A stretch of DNA of 64,000 bases from Parasulfuritortus sp049322515 (GTDB lineage: Bacteria; Pseudomonadota; Gammaproteobacteria; Burkholderiales; Thiobacillaceae): the NCBI GenBank assembly GCA_049322515.1, contig JBMOQW010000033.1, positions 1 through 64,000 on the forward strand, read 5' to 3'. The position numbers and the translations under genes are program-made. The notes under the pieces were generated by a model, which searched no databases, was not told the DNA's origin, and saw only the letters and a list, made by a program, of their open reading frames with translations. Numbering within the stretch: position 1 is the stretch's first letter; every line of letters starts with the position of its first letter. Below are positions 34,577 through 43,311 of the stretch, piece by piece.

Positions 34577-35355
34577 GCCGCCGCCAGACCCGGCAGCACG
34601 GCCAGGGCATTCGCCGTGGTGACGCGGGCGACCTCGGCCACGTCGATGTTGCGCAGTTCGGCCAATGTGGCGGCGATGCGGCCGAGCTCACCCGGTTCGT
34701 TGCGGCCCCGGCCGATCCAGGCGGGCGGGATGTCCGGGCTGTCGGTCTCCAGAACGATGGCCTCGAGCGGCAATTCGACCGCCAGGGCACGCAGCCGGGT
34801 GGCCCGTGCCCAGGTGAAGGCCCCTCCGAAGCCCAGCTTGAAGCCCAGCGCGAGCAACGCGTCGGCCTGCTGGCGGCTGCCGCTGAAAGCATGCGCGATG
34901 CCGCCGGGCACCCGGATCCGGCGCAGCTGCTTCAGGATCGGATCAACGGCACGCCGGCCATGCAACAGCACCGGCAGATCGTAGTCGCGCGCGATCTTCA
35001 ATTGTTCGACATAGAAAAATTCCTGGGTCGCGAAATCCAGGCCCTCGACGAACAAGTCGAGACCGATCTCGCCGATCGCCACCGGTCGCCAGGACTCGAT
35101 CCGGGCGCGCAGGCGGACCAGATCGTCGATCGCATGATCGGCGATGTACATCGGATGCATGCCCCAGGCCGGCAGGCAGTCGGGATGCCGCCGGCAGACC
35201 TCGGCCACAGCGTCGCAGTTGGCCTCGGTCACCGCCGGGATGACTTGGTGGCGCACGCCTTGGGCGTGCGCGCGACGATGCACCGCGTCGCGGTCGTCGG
35301 CGAACTCGGCGGCATCGAGGTGGCAGTGGGTGTCGATCAGGTCCAGGCAGGCCAT
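34573..35355 (-). CDS. tatD: TatD family metal-dependent hydrolase
   Basis: This is a 260-residue TIM-barrel hydrolase. Metal ligands H10 and H12 lie in LIDTHCHLD, followed by GEIGLDL, LHGRRA and the late METAL-type motif VLETDSPDIPP. TatD-family enzymes act as 3'-5' exonucleases or DNases, and the exact role here is unknown. It is the first gene of a tatD-pgsA unit, divergent from the hydrogenase operon 159 bp away. Confidence 0.9.
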   Translation of the reverse strand: MACLDLIDTHCHLDAAEFADDRDAVHRRAHAQGVRHQVIPAVTEANCDAVAEVCRRHPDCLPAWGMHPMYIADHAIDDLVRLRARIESWRPVAIGEIGLDLFVEGLDFATQEFFYVEQLKIARDYDLPVLLHGRRAVDPILKQLRRIRVPGGIAHAFSGSRQQADALLALGFKLGFGGAFTWARATRLRALAVELPLEAIVLETDSPDIPPAWIGRGRNEPGELGRIAATLAELRNIDVAEVARVTTANALAVLPGLAAA

Positions 35356-35414
35356 GCGACATTCTAGGCGTTCCGGGCCACGAAAAAAGTTTCAGCAACC
35401 TTATTAGGATATGC

Positions 35415-35428
35415 CTATATTGATATAG
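35415..35428. promoter_or_regulatory. AT-rich palindrome upstream of the hydrogenase operon
   Basis: CTATAT-TG-ATATAG is a perfect 6+6 palindrome with a 2-bp centre, in an AT-rich island between tatD and hybO. It contains -10-like sequences on both strands. It is a candidate operator or divergent promoter. It does not match an FNR box. No good -24/-12 element was seen nearby. Confidence 0.4.
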
Positions 35429-35514
35429 TGTTTACACGCGACCTTAGCTTGACACCCCGGGGACCGGCGCCAGGACGCGTGACTGGCCGGACAGTACAAC
35501 AGGAAAGGACGATC

Positions 35515-36684
35515 ATGGCGAAGATCGACATACTCTCAATGGCAGACCTGCCCAGCGTGCAGGCCGTGGAAAAGCGGCTTGGAATCAACCGGCGCGACTT
35601 CCTCAAGCTCTGCTCCGGAATGGCCGCCACCCTCGGCCTGCCGGCCACTGCGGCGGCCGAGATCGCCCAAGCCGTGGCCACCCCGGCGAAACGGCCCTCG
35701 GTGATCTGGTTGCACTTCCAGGAATGCACCGGCTGCTCGGAATCGCTGCTGCGTGCCGAGCACCCCACCCTGGAGCGCCTGATCCTGGACGTGATCTCGC
35801 TCGACTACCACGAGACCCTGTTCGCCGCCGCCGGCCATCAGGCCGAGGCCGCGCGCAAGACCGCCATGGCCGAGAACAAGGGCAAGTACCTGCTGGTGGT
35901 GGAAGGCGCGATCCCGACCAAGGACGGCGGCATCTATTGCAAGGTCGGTGGCCAGACCGCGATCGACATGGTCAAGGAATGCGCCCAGGACGCCGCCGCC
36001 GTGGTGGCCATCGGCTCCTGCGCCTCCTGGGGCGGCATGCCCTCGACCGGCCCCAATCCGACCGGCGCATCGAGCGTGGCCGAGATCCTCGGCAAGGTGG
36101 TGCCCAACATCCCCGGCTGCCCGCCCAACCCCTACAACTTCCTGTCCACCGTGGTGCACTACCTGACCTTCGGCAAGCTGCCGGCGGTGGATCAGCTCGG
36201 CCGCCCGCTGTTCGCCTACTCGCGCCTGATCCACGAAAATTGCGAACGCCGTGCCCACTTCGACGCCGGCCGCTTCGCGCTCGAATTCGGCGACGCCGGA
36301 CACCGCCAGGGCTGGTGCCTGTACAAGCTCGGCTGCAAGGGCCCGGAAACCTACGCCAACTGCCCGGTGATCGGTTTCAACGACGTCGGCGAGGTGTCCT
36401 GGCCGGTCGGCTGTGGCCACCCCTGCATCGGCTGTACCGAGAAGGGCATCGGCTTCGAGAAACCGATCCACGCGCTGGCCGAATTGAAGAGCGTCGCGCC
36501 GCCACTCGGCTATCCGAAGATCGATGAACCGCGCGGCGTGGGCGCCACCATCGCCTCGGCCGGCGCCGTGGCCGCCATTGCCGGTGCCGCCGCCGCCGCC
36601 ACCTACAACCTGACCAAGAACCTGGGCAAGACCCTGCAAGTCGAGGATGACCAGCCCAAGGCCAAGGAAAGGGCCGAATCATGA
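35515..36684 (+). CDS. hybO: [NiFe] hydrogenase small subunit, Hyb type
   Basis: This 389-residue electron-transfer subunit has a twin-arginine signal (N25-RRDFLK at 25-31), so the folded enzyme is exported by Tat with the large subunit. The proximal cluster ligands begin with C71-TG-C74. Further Cys motifs GSCASWGG and GCGHPCIGCTEKG complete three Fe-S clusters. A C-terminal membrane helix (about 345-365) anchors the complex. The ATG at 35515 follows AGGAAAGGA. hybA overlaps by 4 bp. The gene order small-FeS-membrane-large identifies the Hyb (group 1c-like) type. Confidence 0.93.
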   Translation: MAKIDILSMADLPSVQAVEKRLGINRRDFLKLCSGMAATLGLPATAAAEIAQAVATPAKRPSVIWLHFQECTGCSESLLRAEHPTLERLILDVISLDYHETLFAAAGHQAEAARKTAMAENKGKYLLVVEGAIPTKDGGIYCKVGGQTAIDMVKECAQDAAAVVAIGSCASWGGMPSTGPNPTGASSVAEILGKVVPNIPGCPPNPYNFLSTVVHYLTFGKLPAVDQLGRPLFAYSRLIHENCERRAHFDAGRFALEFGDAGHRQGWCLYKLGCKGPETYANCPVIGFNDVGEVSWPVGCGHPCIGCTEKGIGFEKPIHALAELKSVAPPLGYPKIDEPRGVGATIASAGAVAAIAGAAAAATYNLTKNLGKTLQVEDDQPKAKERAES

Positions 36685-37667
36685 CCATGGACCGTCGTCA
36701 GTTCCTCAAGGGGATGCTGGCGGGCGGCGCCGCCGCGGCCACGGTCACCCCGACCGTCGCCGAGGCGCGCGACAACCTGACCATGCCCCCCAAGGCCATG
36801 GGGCTGTTGTATGACAGCACCCTGTGCATCGGCTGCAAGGCCTGCGTCGCGGCGTGCAAGGAATCGAACGGCCTGCCGCCCGAGTTCTCCACCGGCGAGC
36901 AACTCTGGGATACGCCGGCCGACATCTCCGGCAAGACCAAGAACATCATCAAGATGTACAAGGATGGCACCGGTGACCACAAGGACCAGGAGAAGGACGG
37001 CTATGCCTTCATGAAGCACTCCTGCCTGCACTGCGTCGACCCGTCCTGCGTGTCGGCCTGCCCGGTCTCGGCGATGCTCAAGGACCCGGTCACCGGCGTG
37101 GTCACCTACAACCCCAGCGACTGCATCGGCTGTCGCTACTGCGTGCTGGCCTGCCCGTTCGACGTGCCGCGCTTCGAGTACGACAAAGCCTTCCCGCAGA
37201 TCGTCAAATGCGAGTTGTGCAACCATCTGGAATCGCCCGACCACGGCACCCGCTTCCACTACTCGGCCTGCGCCGAGGTCTGCCCGACCGGGGCCACCCT
37301 GTTTGGCCCAACCACGGAACTGCTGGCCGAAGCCAAGCGCCGCCTGGCCTTGAAGCCCGGCACCGACACCCTGGTGCCGCGCGGCATGCTGCAAGGCGCC
37401 GACTGGCAGATGGCCAAGGTGGCGGACTATGTACCGCAGGTCTATGGCGAGAAGGAACTGGGTGGCACCCAGGTGCTCAAGCTGTCGGCGGTGCCCTTCG
37501 AGAAACTGGGCTATCGCACCCTGCCCGAGCGCTCCTTCGCCGCGGTCTCGGAGACCATGCAGCACAGCCTGTACGGCTACCTGGCGTTCCCGGCCGTGGT
37601 GCTGGGCGGCCTGGTGGTGGCGGCCAAGCGCAGCATGCGCGATGACGAAACCGAGAACCAGGAGTAA
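36681..37667 (+). CDS. hybA: Hydrogenase 2 ferredoxin-like subunit HybA
   Basis: This 328-residue periplasmic iron-sulfur protein links the hydrogenase to its membrane partner. It has a twin-arginine signal at the extreme N-terminus (RRQFLKG). Four [4Fe-4S] Cys groups are visible, starting CIGCKACVAACK, with CLHCVDPSCVSACP, CIGCRYCVLACP and CELCNH...CAEVCPTGA. A C-terminal membrane segment (about 300-320) is present. The GTG/ATG region at 36681 overlaps hybO. It is followed 2 bp later by hybB. Confidence 0.92.
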   Translation: MTMDRRQFLKGMLAGGAAAATVTPTVAEARDNLTMPPKAMGLLYDSTLCIGCKACVAACKESNGLPPEFSTGEQLWDTPADISGKTKNIIKMYKDGTGDHKDQEKDGYAFMKHSCLHCVDPSCVSACPVSAMLKDPVTGVVTYNPSDCIGCRYCVLACPFDVPRFEYDKAFPQIVKCELCNHLESPDHGTRFHYSACAEVCPTGATLFGPTTELLAEAKRRLALKPGTDTLVPRGMLQGADWQMAKVADYVPQVYGEKELGGTQVLKLSAVPFEKLGYRTLPERSFAAVSETMQHSLYGYLAFPAVVLGGLVVAAKRSMRDDETENQE

Positions 37668-37669
37668 TC

Positions 37670-38830
37670 ATGTCCAATCACGCGCATCCCGCTCCCGCCC
37701 CCTTGGGGGGACCGCTGGTCACGTCGCTGACCAAGACCATGGCGCTCCTGATCGCCATCGCCGGCCTGGTCCTGATCGTCCGCCTGATCTTTGGCATCGG
37801 CTCGGTGACCAACGTCAACGATGGCTACACCTGGGGCATCTGGGTGGTGTACGACGTCATGGTCGGCTCCGCCTTCGCTTGCGGCGGCTATGCCGTCGCC
37901 CTGCTGGTGTACATCTTCAACAAGGGCGAATACCACCCGCTGGTACGCCCGGCCCTGCTCGGCAGCCTGTTCGGCTATACCCTGGCCGGCGCCTCGGTGA
38001 TCATCGACCTCGGCCGCTACTGGAACACCTGGCACATCTTCACGCCGGGCTGGGCCAACATCAATTCCGTGATGTTCGAGGTGGCCGTGTGCATCTCGCT
38101 CTACGTGGTGGTGATGTGGATCGAGTTCTCGCCGGTGTTCATGGAGAAGTTCAACAAGCATGACCTGAAGAAGAAGCTGGGCCGCTGGATGTTCCTGTTC
38201 ATCGCCCTGGGCGCCCTGCTGCCCTCGATGCACCAGTCCTCGCTCGGCTCCATGCTGATCGTGCTCGGCACCCAGCTGAACCCGCTCTGGCAATCCATGC
38301 TGATCCCGCTGTTCTACCTGCTCACGGCGATCAGCGTCGGCTACGGCATCGTCATCTTCGAGTCGACCATCTCCGCCATCGGCTTCAAGCGGCCGTTCGA
38401 GCTGGGCATCCTGGCCAAGCTGTCCAAGGTGATGTGGGGCGTGGTCCTGGTCTACCTGGCCGTGCGGATCGGCGATCTGGTGGTACGCGGGGCCGTGGGC
38501 GAGGCCTTCAAGCCCAACATCATGGCGCTCATGTTCTGGATCGAGATGGCCTTCTTCGCGCTGCCTGCCGTGCTGCTCGCCAACGCCGCCAACCGCCGTC
38601 GTCCGGACAAGCTGTTCCTGTCCGCGGTGGGCATGATGACCGGCACCTTCCTGCTGCGCATCAACAGCTATCTGGTCGGCTACGAGACCGGCGAAGGCTG
38701 GAGCTACTTCCCGTCGCTGCCGGAAATCGGCCTGACCGTCGGCATCGTCGCCATCGAGATCCTCGGCTATGTCCTTCTTGTCCGCCTGCTGCCCGTGCTG
38801 CCCAAGCATGAAGCGGCTGCCACGAAATAA
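37670..38830 (+). CDS. hybB: Hydrogenase membrane subunit HybB (NrfD family)
   Basis: This 386-residue polytopic membrane protein of the NrfD/HybB family has about ten membrane helices. It lacks heme and passes electrons between HybA and quinone. Conserved features include TWGIWVVYDV and HQSSLGSML. It sits between hybA and hybC, as in E. coli. Quinone coupling through HybAB allows either H2 uptake or proton reduction depending on potential. Confidence 0.92.
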   Translation: MSNHAHPAPAPLGGPLVTSLTKTMALLIAIAGLVLIVRLIFGIGSVTNVNDGYTWGIWVVYDVMVGSAFACGGYAVALLVYIFNKGEYHPLVRPALLGSLFGYTLAGASVIIDLGRYWNTWHIFTPGWANINSVMFEVAVCISLYVVVMWIEFSPVFMEKFNKHDLKKKLGRWMFLFIALGALLPSMHQSSLGSMLIVLGTQLNPLWQSMLIPLFYLLTAISVGYGIVIFESTISAIGFKRPFELGILAKLSKVMWGVVLVYLAVRIGDLVVRGAVGEAFKPNIMALMFWIEMAFFALPAVLLANAANRRRPDKLFLSAVGMMTGTFLLRINSYLVGYETGEGWSYFPSLPEIGLTVGIVAIEILGYVLLVRLLPVLPKHEAAATK

Positions 38831-38845
38831 TCCTGGAGCAGAAAA

Positions 38846-40582
38846 ATGAGCAAACGCATCACCATCGATCCCATCACCCGCATCGAGGGTCACCTGCGCA
38901 TCGACTGCGAAATCGACGGCGGCCGGGTCAAGAAAGCCTGGGCTTCCGGCCAGATGTGGCGCGGCGTCGAACAGATCCTGATCGGCCGCGACCCGCGCGA
39001 CGCCTGGGCCATCACCCAGCGCATCTGCGGCGTCTGCACCACGGTGCATGCCATCGCCTCGGTGCGCGCGGTGGAAAACGCCCTGCAGATGGAAATCCCG
39101 GTCAATGCCCAGTACATCCGCAACCTGATCATCCTGGCCCACGCGGTGCATGACCATATCGTGCACTTCTACCACCTGTCCGCGCTCGACTGGGTCGACG
39201 TGGTCTCGGCGCTCAAGGGCGACCCGGCCAAGACCGCGCAGTTGGCGGAAAGCCTGTCGACCTGGAAGGGCAACAGCAAGCATGAGTTCGCCGCGGTCAA
39301 GGAACGCCTGTCCGGTTTCGTCGGCACCGGCCAGCTCGGCGTGTTCGCCAACGGCTACTGGGGCCATCCGGCCATGAAGCTGCCGCCGGAAGTGAACCTC
39401 CTGGCGGTCAGCCACTACCTGCAGGCCCTCGACATCCAGCGCAAGGCCAACAAGATCGTCGCCATCCTCGGCTCCAAGACCCCGCACATCCAGAACGTGG
39501 CGGTCGGCGGCGTCGCCAACTCGATCAACCCGGACGCCCAGTCGGTGCTCAACGTCGAGCGCCTGATGGCGATCAAGGGCTGGATCGACGAATTGCAGGA
39601 CTTCGTGCACAACGTCTATCTGGTCGACGTGGCGGCCATCGGTGCCTTCTATGCCGACTGGACCAACGTCGGCGCCGGCATCACCGACTACCTGTCGGTG
39701 CCCGACCTGCCGCTCGACGGCATGGGCACCCAGTTCGCCCTGCCCGGTGGTTTCGTGCCGGGCGGCGACCTGGCCAAGTTCAAGCCGATCACCAAATTCG
39801 GTGACCCGTTCTTCGTCGAAGGCGTCAAGGAAAGCAGCAAGCACGCTTGGTACAAGGGCAGCGCGCCGCTGCACCCCTACCAGGGCGAAACCGAACCCGA
39901 GTACACCGACTTCCAGGACGACGGCAAGTATTCCTGGGTCAAGTCGCCCACCTTCCAGGGCAAGCCGGCGCAGGTCGGTCCGCTGTCGCGGGTCCTGGCC
40001 ATGGCCGCCGCCAAGCACCAGCCGACCCTGAACTACCTGACCCAGGTACTGGACACCGCCAGCACCGTGGCCGGCACCAAGATCCCGCTCGCCGCGGTGC
40101 ACTCGACCATCGGCCGCCATGCCGCCCGCGCGGTGTCCTGCAACGTCCAGGTCGATGAACTGCAGAACATGTGGCAGCGTCTGGTCGACAACATCGGCAA
40201 GGGCGACACGGACACCTACAACAAGCCCGTCTTCCCGAAGGGCGAGATCGAAGGCGTCGGCTTCCACGAAGCCCCGCGCGGCGTATTGAGCCACTGGGTC
40301 GTGATCGACGATGGCAAGATCGTCAACTATCAGGCCGTCGTGCCGACCACCTGGAACGCCGCGCCGCGCAACGAGAACGACCAGCCGGGCCCGTACGAAA
40401 TGTCGCTGCTCAACAACCCGGTCGCCGATCCCGAACGGCCGCTGGAAGTGCTGCGCACCGTGCACTCGTTCGATCCCTGCCTGGCCTGCGCGGTGCATGT
40501 GCTGGATGTCGACGGCAGCCAGAAGTCGACGGTCCATGCCGGCTGCTTCAGCCCGTCCTATCAGTGCGAGGTCGGTACCTGA
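38846..40582 (+). CDS. hybC: [NiFe] hydrogenase large subunit, Hyb type
   Basis: This 578-residue catalytic subunit has the nickel-binding L1 motif RICGVC (C61, C64) and the L2 motif DPCLACAVH at 543-551 (C545, C548). The N-terminal ITIDPITRIEGHL is also diagnostic. The residues after H551 are removed by a maturation protease (HybD type) after Ni insertion. Here this extension is 27 residues with two extra cysteines, longer than the ~15 residues usual for HybC. hypABCDEF genes needed for the Fe(CN)2CO centre are not in the window. Confidence 0.95.
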   Translation: MSKRITIDPITRIEGHLRIDCEIDGGRVKKAWASGQMWRGVEQILIGRDPRDAWAITQRICGVCTTVHAIASVRAVENALQMEIPVNAQYIRNLIILAHAVHDHIVHFYHLSALDWVDVVSALKGDPAKTAQLAESLSTWKGNSKHEFAAVKERLSGFVGTGQLGVFANGYWGHPAMKLPPEVNLLAVSHYLQALDIQRKANKIVAILGSKTPHIQNVAVGGVANSINPDAQSVLNVERLMAIKGWIDELQDFVHNVYLVDVAAIGAFYADWTNVGAGITDYLSVPDLPLDGMGTQFALPGGFVPGGDLAKFKPITKFGDPFFVEGVKESSKHAWYKGSAPLHPYQGETEPEYTDFQDDGKYSWVKSPTFQGKPAQVGPLSRVLAMAAAKHQPTLNYLTQVLDTASTVAGTKIPLAAVHSTIGRHAARAVSCNVQVDELQNMWQRLVDNIGKGDTDTYNKPVFPKGEIEGVGFHEAPRGVLSHWVVIDDGKIVNYQAVVPTTWNAAPRNENDQPGPYEMSLLNNPVADPERPLEVLRTVHSFDPCLACAVHVLDVDGSQKSTVHAGCFSPSYQCEVGT

Positions 40583-40601
40583 GCCTCACCTGCGAACCTG
40601 C

Positions 40602-40624
40602 CGCGCCCGGTCCCACCGGGCGCG
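40602..40624 (+). terminator. Hairpin terminator after hybC
   Basis: CGCGCCCGGT (40602-40611) and ACCGGGCGCG (40615-40624) form a perfect 10-bp stem with a CCC loop, starting 19 bp after the hybC stop. The following AGTTTGG gives only a weak T-run. It may end the hybOABC message or reduce read-through into the methyltransferase. Confidence 0.6.
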
Positions 40625-40753
40625 AGTTTGGTTGAGCTAAACGGCGACTCGCGCCACCCCTGACGCCAAGCCTCGTGTCATGGCATGCCGGCGATTTGCC
40701 GTCAGGCCCGCCGCCAAGGTATGGTTGCACCACCCATTCGAAACACGTGTCCC

Positions 40754-41563
40754 ATGACCCCACCCCCGCTCGCCGAGCGCGATGAATTTCGCATGCGCTT
40801 GTTCCAACACGTCTGGCGCGACGAACTGGATGACATCTTCGTCGACGTCGCGCCCTATTACGACCGCGCCAATGTGGTTGCCAGCCTGGGCCTCTGGCAC
40901 TGGTTTTCGAGCCGCTTCATGGCCATGATCGACCTCAAGCCGGAGATGCGCGTGCTCGACGTCTGCGCCGGCACCAACGCGGTCGGCATCGCCCTGCTCA
41001 AGCGCGAACCGACTTTGCAGATCTCCGCCATCGACCGCAGTGCCTCCATGCAGCAGGTCGGCCAGGCCCGAGCCCGCGCGCTCGGTTTCGAGATCGAAAG
41101 CACCATTGGGGATGCCCATGTGCTGCCTTTCCCGGACAACCATTTCGACCTGGTCACCTTGCAATGGGCTTCCCGGCACCTGCGCGTGCAGTCCTTGTTC
41201 CGGGAAATCCACCGGGTCTTGAAGCCCGGAGGCCATTTCCACCATTGCGACATGCTGCGGCCCGGCCATCCGGCCATCAAGCAGGCCTACTACACCTATC
41301 TCCGGCTCAGCCTGCCGGTGACTGGATTGCTCTACCGCAGCGGCCAGGCGGCCATGAACGCGCGCCGCTATTTCATCGACGTGCTGGATGCGTTCTACAC
41401 CACTGAAGAGCTCAGCGAAGTGCTCAACCGACAGGGCTACTGCCAGGTCAAGGGCGAGTCGCTGCTGGGCGGCATGGTCGGCCTGCACCGGGCCCGCAAG
41501 GCGGTGCCCGGCCAGCCGTGCCCGGGCATCCAGAAGCATCGCTCCAGCCATGAAGCGCGCTGA
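40754..41563 (+). CDS. UbiE-like SAM-dependent methyltransferase in the hydrogenase locus
   Basis: This 269-residue class I methyltransferase has SAM motif I LDVCAGTN (68-75), the motif II region FDLVTLQWASRHL, and post-I/III stretches near IGDAHVLPFPDNHFD. It resembles UbiE/COQ5, which methylates demethylmenaquinone or a ubiquinone precursor, and the N-terminus YYDRANVVASLGLWHW parallels UbiE. It lies 171 bp after hybC. A quinone-methylating role serving the hydrogenase is plausible but unproven, and the substrate may differ. The start at 40754 was chosen from RBS spacing. Confidence 0.75.
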   Translation: MTPPPLAERDEFRMRLFQHVWRDELDDIFVDVAPYYDRANVVASLGLWHWFSSRFMAMIDLKPEMRVLDVCAGTNAVGIALLKREPTLQISAIDRSASMQQVGQARARALGFEIESTIGDAHVLPFPDNHFDLVTLQWASRHLRVQSLFREIHRVLKPGGHFHHCDMLRPGHPAIKQAYYTYLRLSLPVTGLLYRSGQAAMNARRYFIDVLDAFYTTEELSEVLNRQGYCQVKGESLLGGMVGLHRARKAVPGQPCPGIQKHRSSHEAR

Positions 41564-42182
41564 GGCGCTGATCGCCTGCGACCGCGCGATCCTGCGCGCC
41601 TACAGCCGGGAAACCAGTCGGGCCCTCCAGGCCCGGCTGGCCCTGGGTCTTCCCCTGCCCTGGCTGGAGCATTTCCTGGACTTCAATCTCGGCAAGGAAA
41701 TTGCCAAGGACGCCGAGGTCATCCGGCACGCTGCGCAACGCCCGCCCGACCAGCCCCCGGTCGACCCGGATGCGCTCAACCGCCTGCTGGCCCGGGCCCG
41801 CGCCATCGACCAGGCGTTCCTGCACGACATCGCCCCGCTGCCGGTGGAGATCGCCATCCCCTATGCCGCCATCGAGCCGTTTCGGGCCGAGCGGATCACG
41901 GCCCTGCTGACCCTGGCGGGTACGCTGCTCAAGCACTGGACTGCAGGCCGGCACCTGCGTCCGCTGCTCGCTTCCACCCTGCCGGGCCCGGCCCTGGAAG
42001 CCTGGGTCCGCCGCTGGCTGCACCTGTATGCCGAGGAAACCCACGCCATCGCCCACTCCCTGAGCCTGCCAGTCCTGCTCCGGCCGTGGCGCGAGGCCCT
42101 GGCCCAGGGTCTGCACGAAACCATGCTGGCCGCTGCCGACACCCTGGCCGCGCGTGTCGGCAACAAGGTCCAGCGCGGATGA
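41550..42182 (+). CDS. Unrecognised helical protein in the hydrogenase locus
   Basis: This 210-residue soluble protein starts MKRAEALIACDRAILRAYSR and overlaps the methyltransferase by 14 bp. It is mostly alpha-helical, Ala/Leu/Arg-rich, with no signal peptide, membrane helix or Cys cluster. I do not recognise a family. Because it lies between a UbiE-like gene and the HybD-type protease, it may be an assembly factor or regulator for the hydrogenase, by context only. Confidence 0.65.
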   Translation: MKRAEALIACDRAILRAYSRETSRALQARLALGLPLPWLEHFLDFNLGKEIAKDAEVIRHAAQRPPDQPPVDPDALNRLLARARAIDQAFLHDIAPLPVEIAIPYAAIEPFRAERITALLTLAGTLLKHWTAGRHLRPLLASTLPGPALEAWVRRWLHLYAEETHAIAHSLSLPVLLRPWREALAQGLHETMLAAADTLAARVGNKVQRG

Positions 42183-42266
42183 ACGCCTACGTTCCCCGCC
42201 CCGTCCGGGAATGCGATCATTGCCTCGTCAACGCGATCGCCACGATCACTCATTGAAGGAAACCCT

Positions 42267-42743
42267 ATGCGCATTGTCGTTTTGGGCGTCGGCAACATCC
42301 TGCTCACCGATGAGGGTGTCGGGGTACGCGCCATCGAGCAACTGGCGGAACGCTATCAGATCCCGCCCGAAGTCGAACTGCTCGATGGCGGCACCTCGGC
42401 CATGGAACTGCTCGATGATCTTGCCAACTGCGACCTGCTGATCATCGCCGACTGCGTGCGCGCCGGGAAAGCGCCCGGGACCCTGTTGCGCCTCCAGGAC
42501 GAGGAAATCCCGGCGCTGTTCCGTACCAAGCTGTCGCCGCACCAGGTCGGCCTGCCCGACGTACTGGCCACCCTGGTCATCACCCACGAGGCGCCCACCC
42601 ACACCGTGCTGTTCGGCGTCGAACCGGAAAGCCTGGCCACCCACATGGGCCTGACGCCGACCGTGGCCGCCACCCTGCCGCATCTGGTGGACGCACTGGC
42701 GCGCGAGATCGCCGCCGCCGGCCTGGCCATTCCCCCGCGCTGA
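42267..42743 (+). CDS. hybD: HybD-type hydrogenase maturation protease
   Basis: This 158-residue endopeptidase removes the C-terminal extension of the hydrogenase large subunit. The family signature GVGNILLTDEGVGV is at 7-20. Nickel-sensing residues of HybD align with E16, D62 and H92. It is preceded by GAAGGAAA at the right distance from the ATG. Its natural substrate is the HybC tail encoded 1.7 kb upstream. Confidence 0.9.
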   Translation: MRIVVLGVGNILLTDEGVGVRAIEQLAERYQIPPEVELLDGGTSAMELLDDLANCDLLIIADCVRAGKAPGTLLRLQDEEIPALFRTKLSPHQVGLPDVLATLVITHEAPTHTVLFGVEPESLATHMGLTPTVAATLPHLVDALAREIAAAGLAIPPR

Positions 42744-42750
42744 CCCGGCC

Positions 42751-43311
42751 ATGGCCGACCTCTGCCTGCCACTCGACCTGCCCGACTGGGCGCACGACTA
42801 TGAGGCCTCGCCGGCTCCGGTCTCGGATGACGCGGCCGGCATGGCCCTGGCCATCGAACTGGCGCGCCGCAACGTCGCCGCCGGCACCGGCGGCCCGTTC
42901 GGCGCCGTGCTGGTCGGCCTCGATGACCGTCGTCCGGTCGCGCTCGGGATCAACCGGGTGGTCAGCCTCGGCAGTTCGGTCCTGCATGCCGAGATGATGG
43001 CGATCATGCGCGGCCAGTTGAAGCGCGGCACCTATACCCTGAGGTCCCCGGAACACATCCTCTACACCTCCTGCGAACCCTGCGCAATGTGCCTGGGCGC
43101 CGTACTCTGGAGCGGGGTCCGGCGCCTGGTCTGCGGCGCCCCGGCAGCTGCGGCGCGCGCTGCCGGCTTCGACGAAGGCCCGGTCTTTCCCGAGTCCTAC
43201 CAACACCTGGAAATGGCCGGCATCGAAGTCATCCGGGCGGTCCTGCCTGACCAGGCGGCGGCGGTAATCGCCGACTACCAGGCCCGGGGCGGCGCCATCT
43301 ACAACGGCTGA
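42751..43311 (+). CDS. Nucleoside/guanine deaminase-like zinc enzyme
   Basis: This 186-residue cytidine-deaminase-fold protein has zinc ligands H79-A-E81 and P110-C111-AM-C114. E81 is the catalytic proton shuttle. The size and the GGPFGAVLV start resemble GuaD-type guanine deaminases and related nucleoside deaminases rather than TadA. The substrate cannot be fixed from sequence. It follows hybD by 7 bp and overlaps the convergent sensor gene by 13 bp at the 3' end. Confidence 0.8.
   Translation: MADLCLPLDLPDWAHDYEASPAPVSDDAAGMALAIELARRNVAAGTGGPFGAVLVGLDDRRPVALGINRVVSLGSSVLHAEMMAIMRGQLKRGTYTLRSPEHILYTSCEPCAMCLGAVLWSGVRRLVCGAPAAAARAAGFDEGPVFPESYQHLEMAGIEVIRAVLPDQAAAVIADYQARGGAIYNG

Noticed and set aside
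35421..35434. FNR-like site TTGATATAGTGTTT before hybO
   Set aside because: Only the left half matches; the right half (should be ATCAA) does not.
37577..40537. Very long open frame (986 codons) antisense to hybB-hybC
   Set aside because: High-GC codon bias in hybBC leaves the antisense frame open; the product is a His/Gly/Asp-rich non-protein-like string with no motif.
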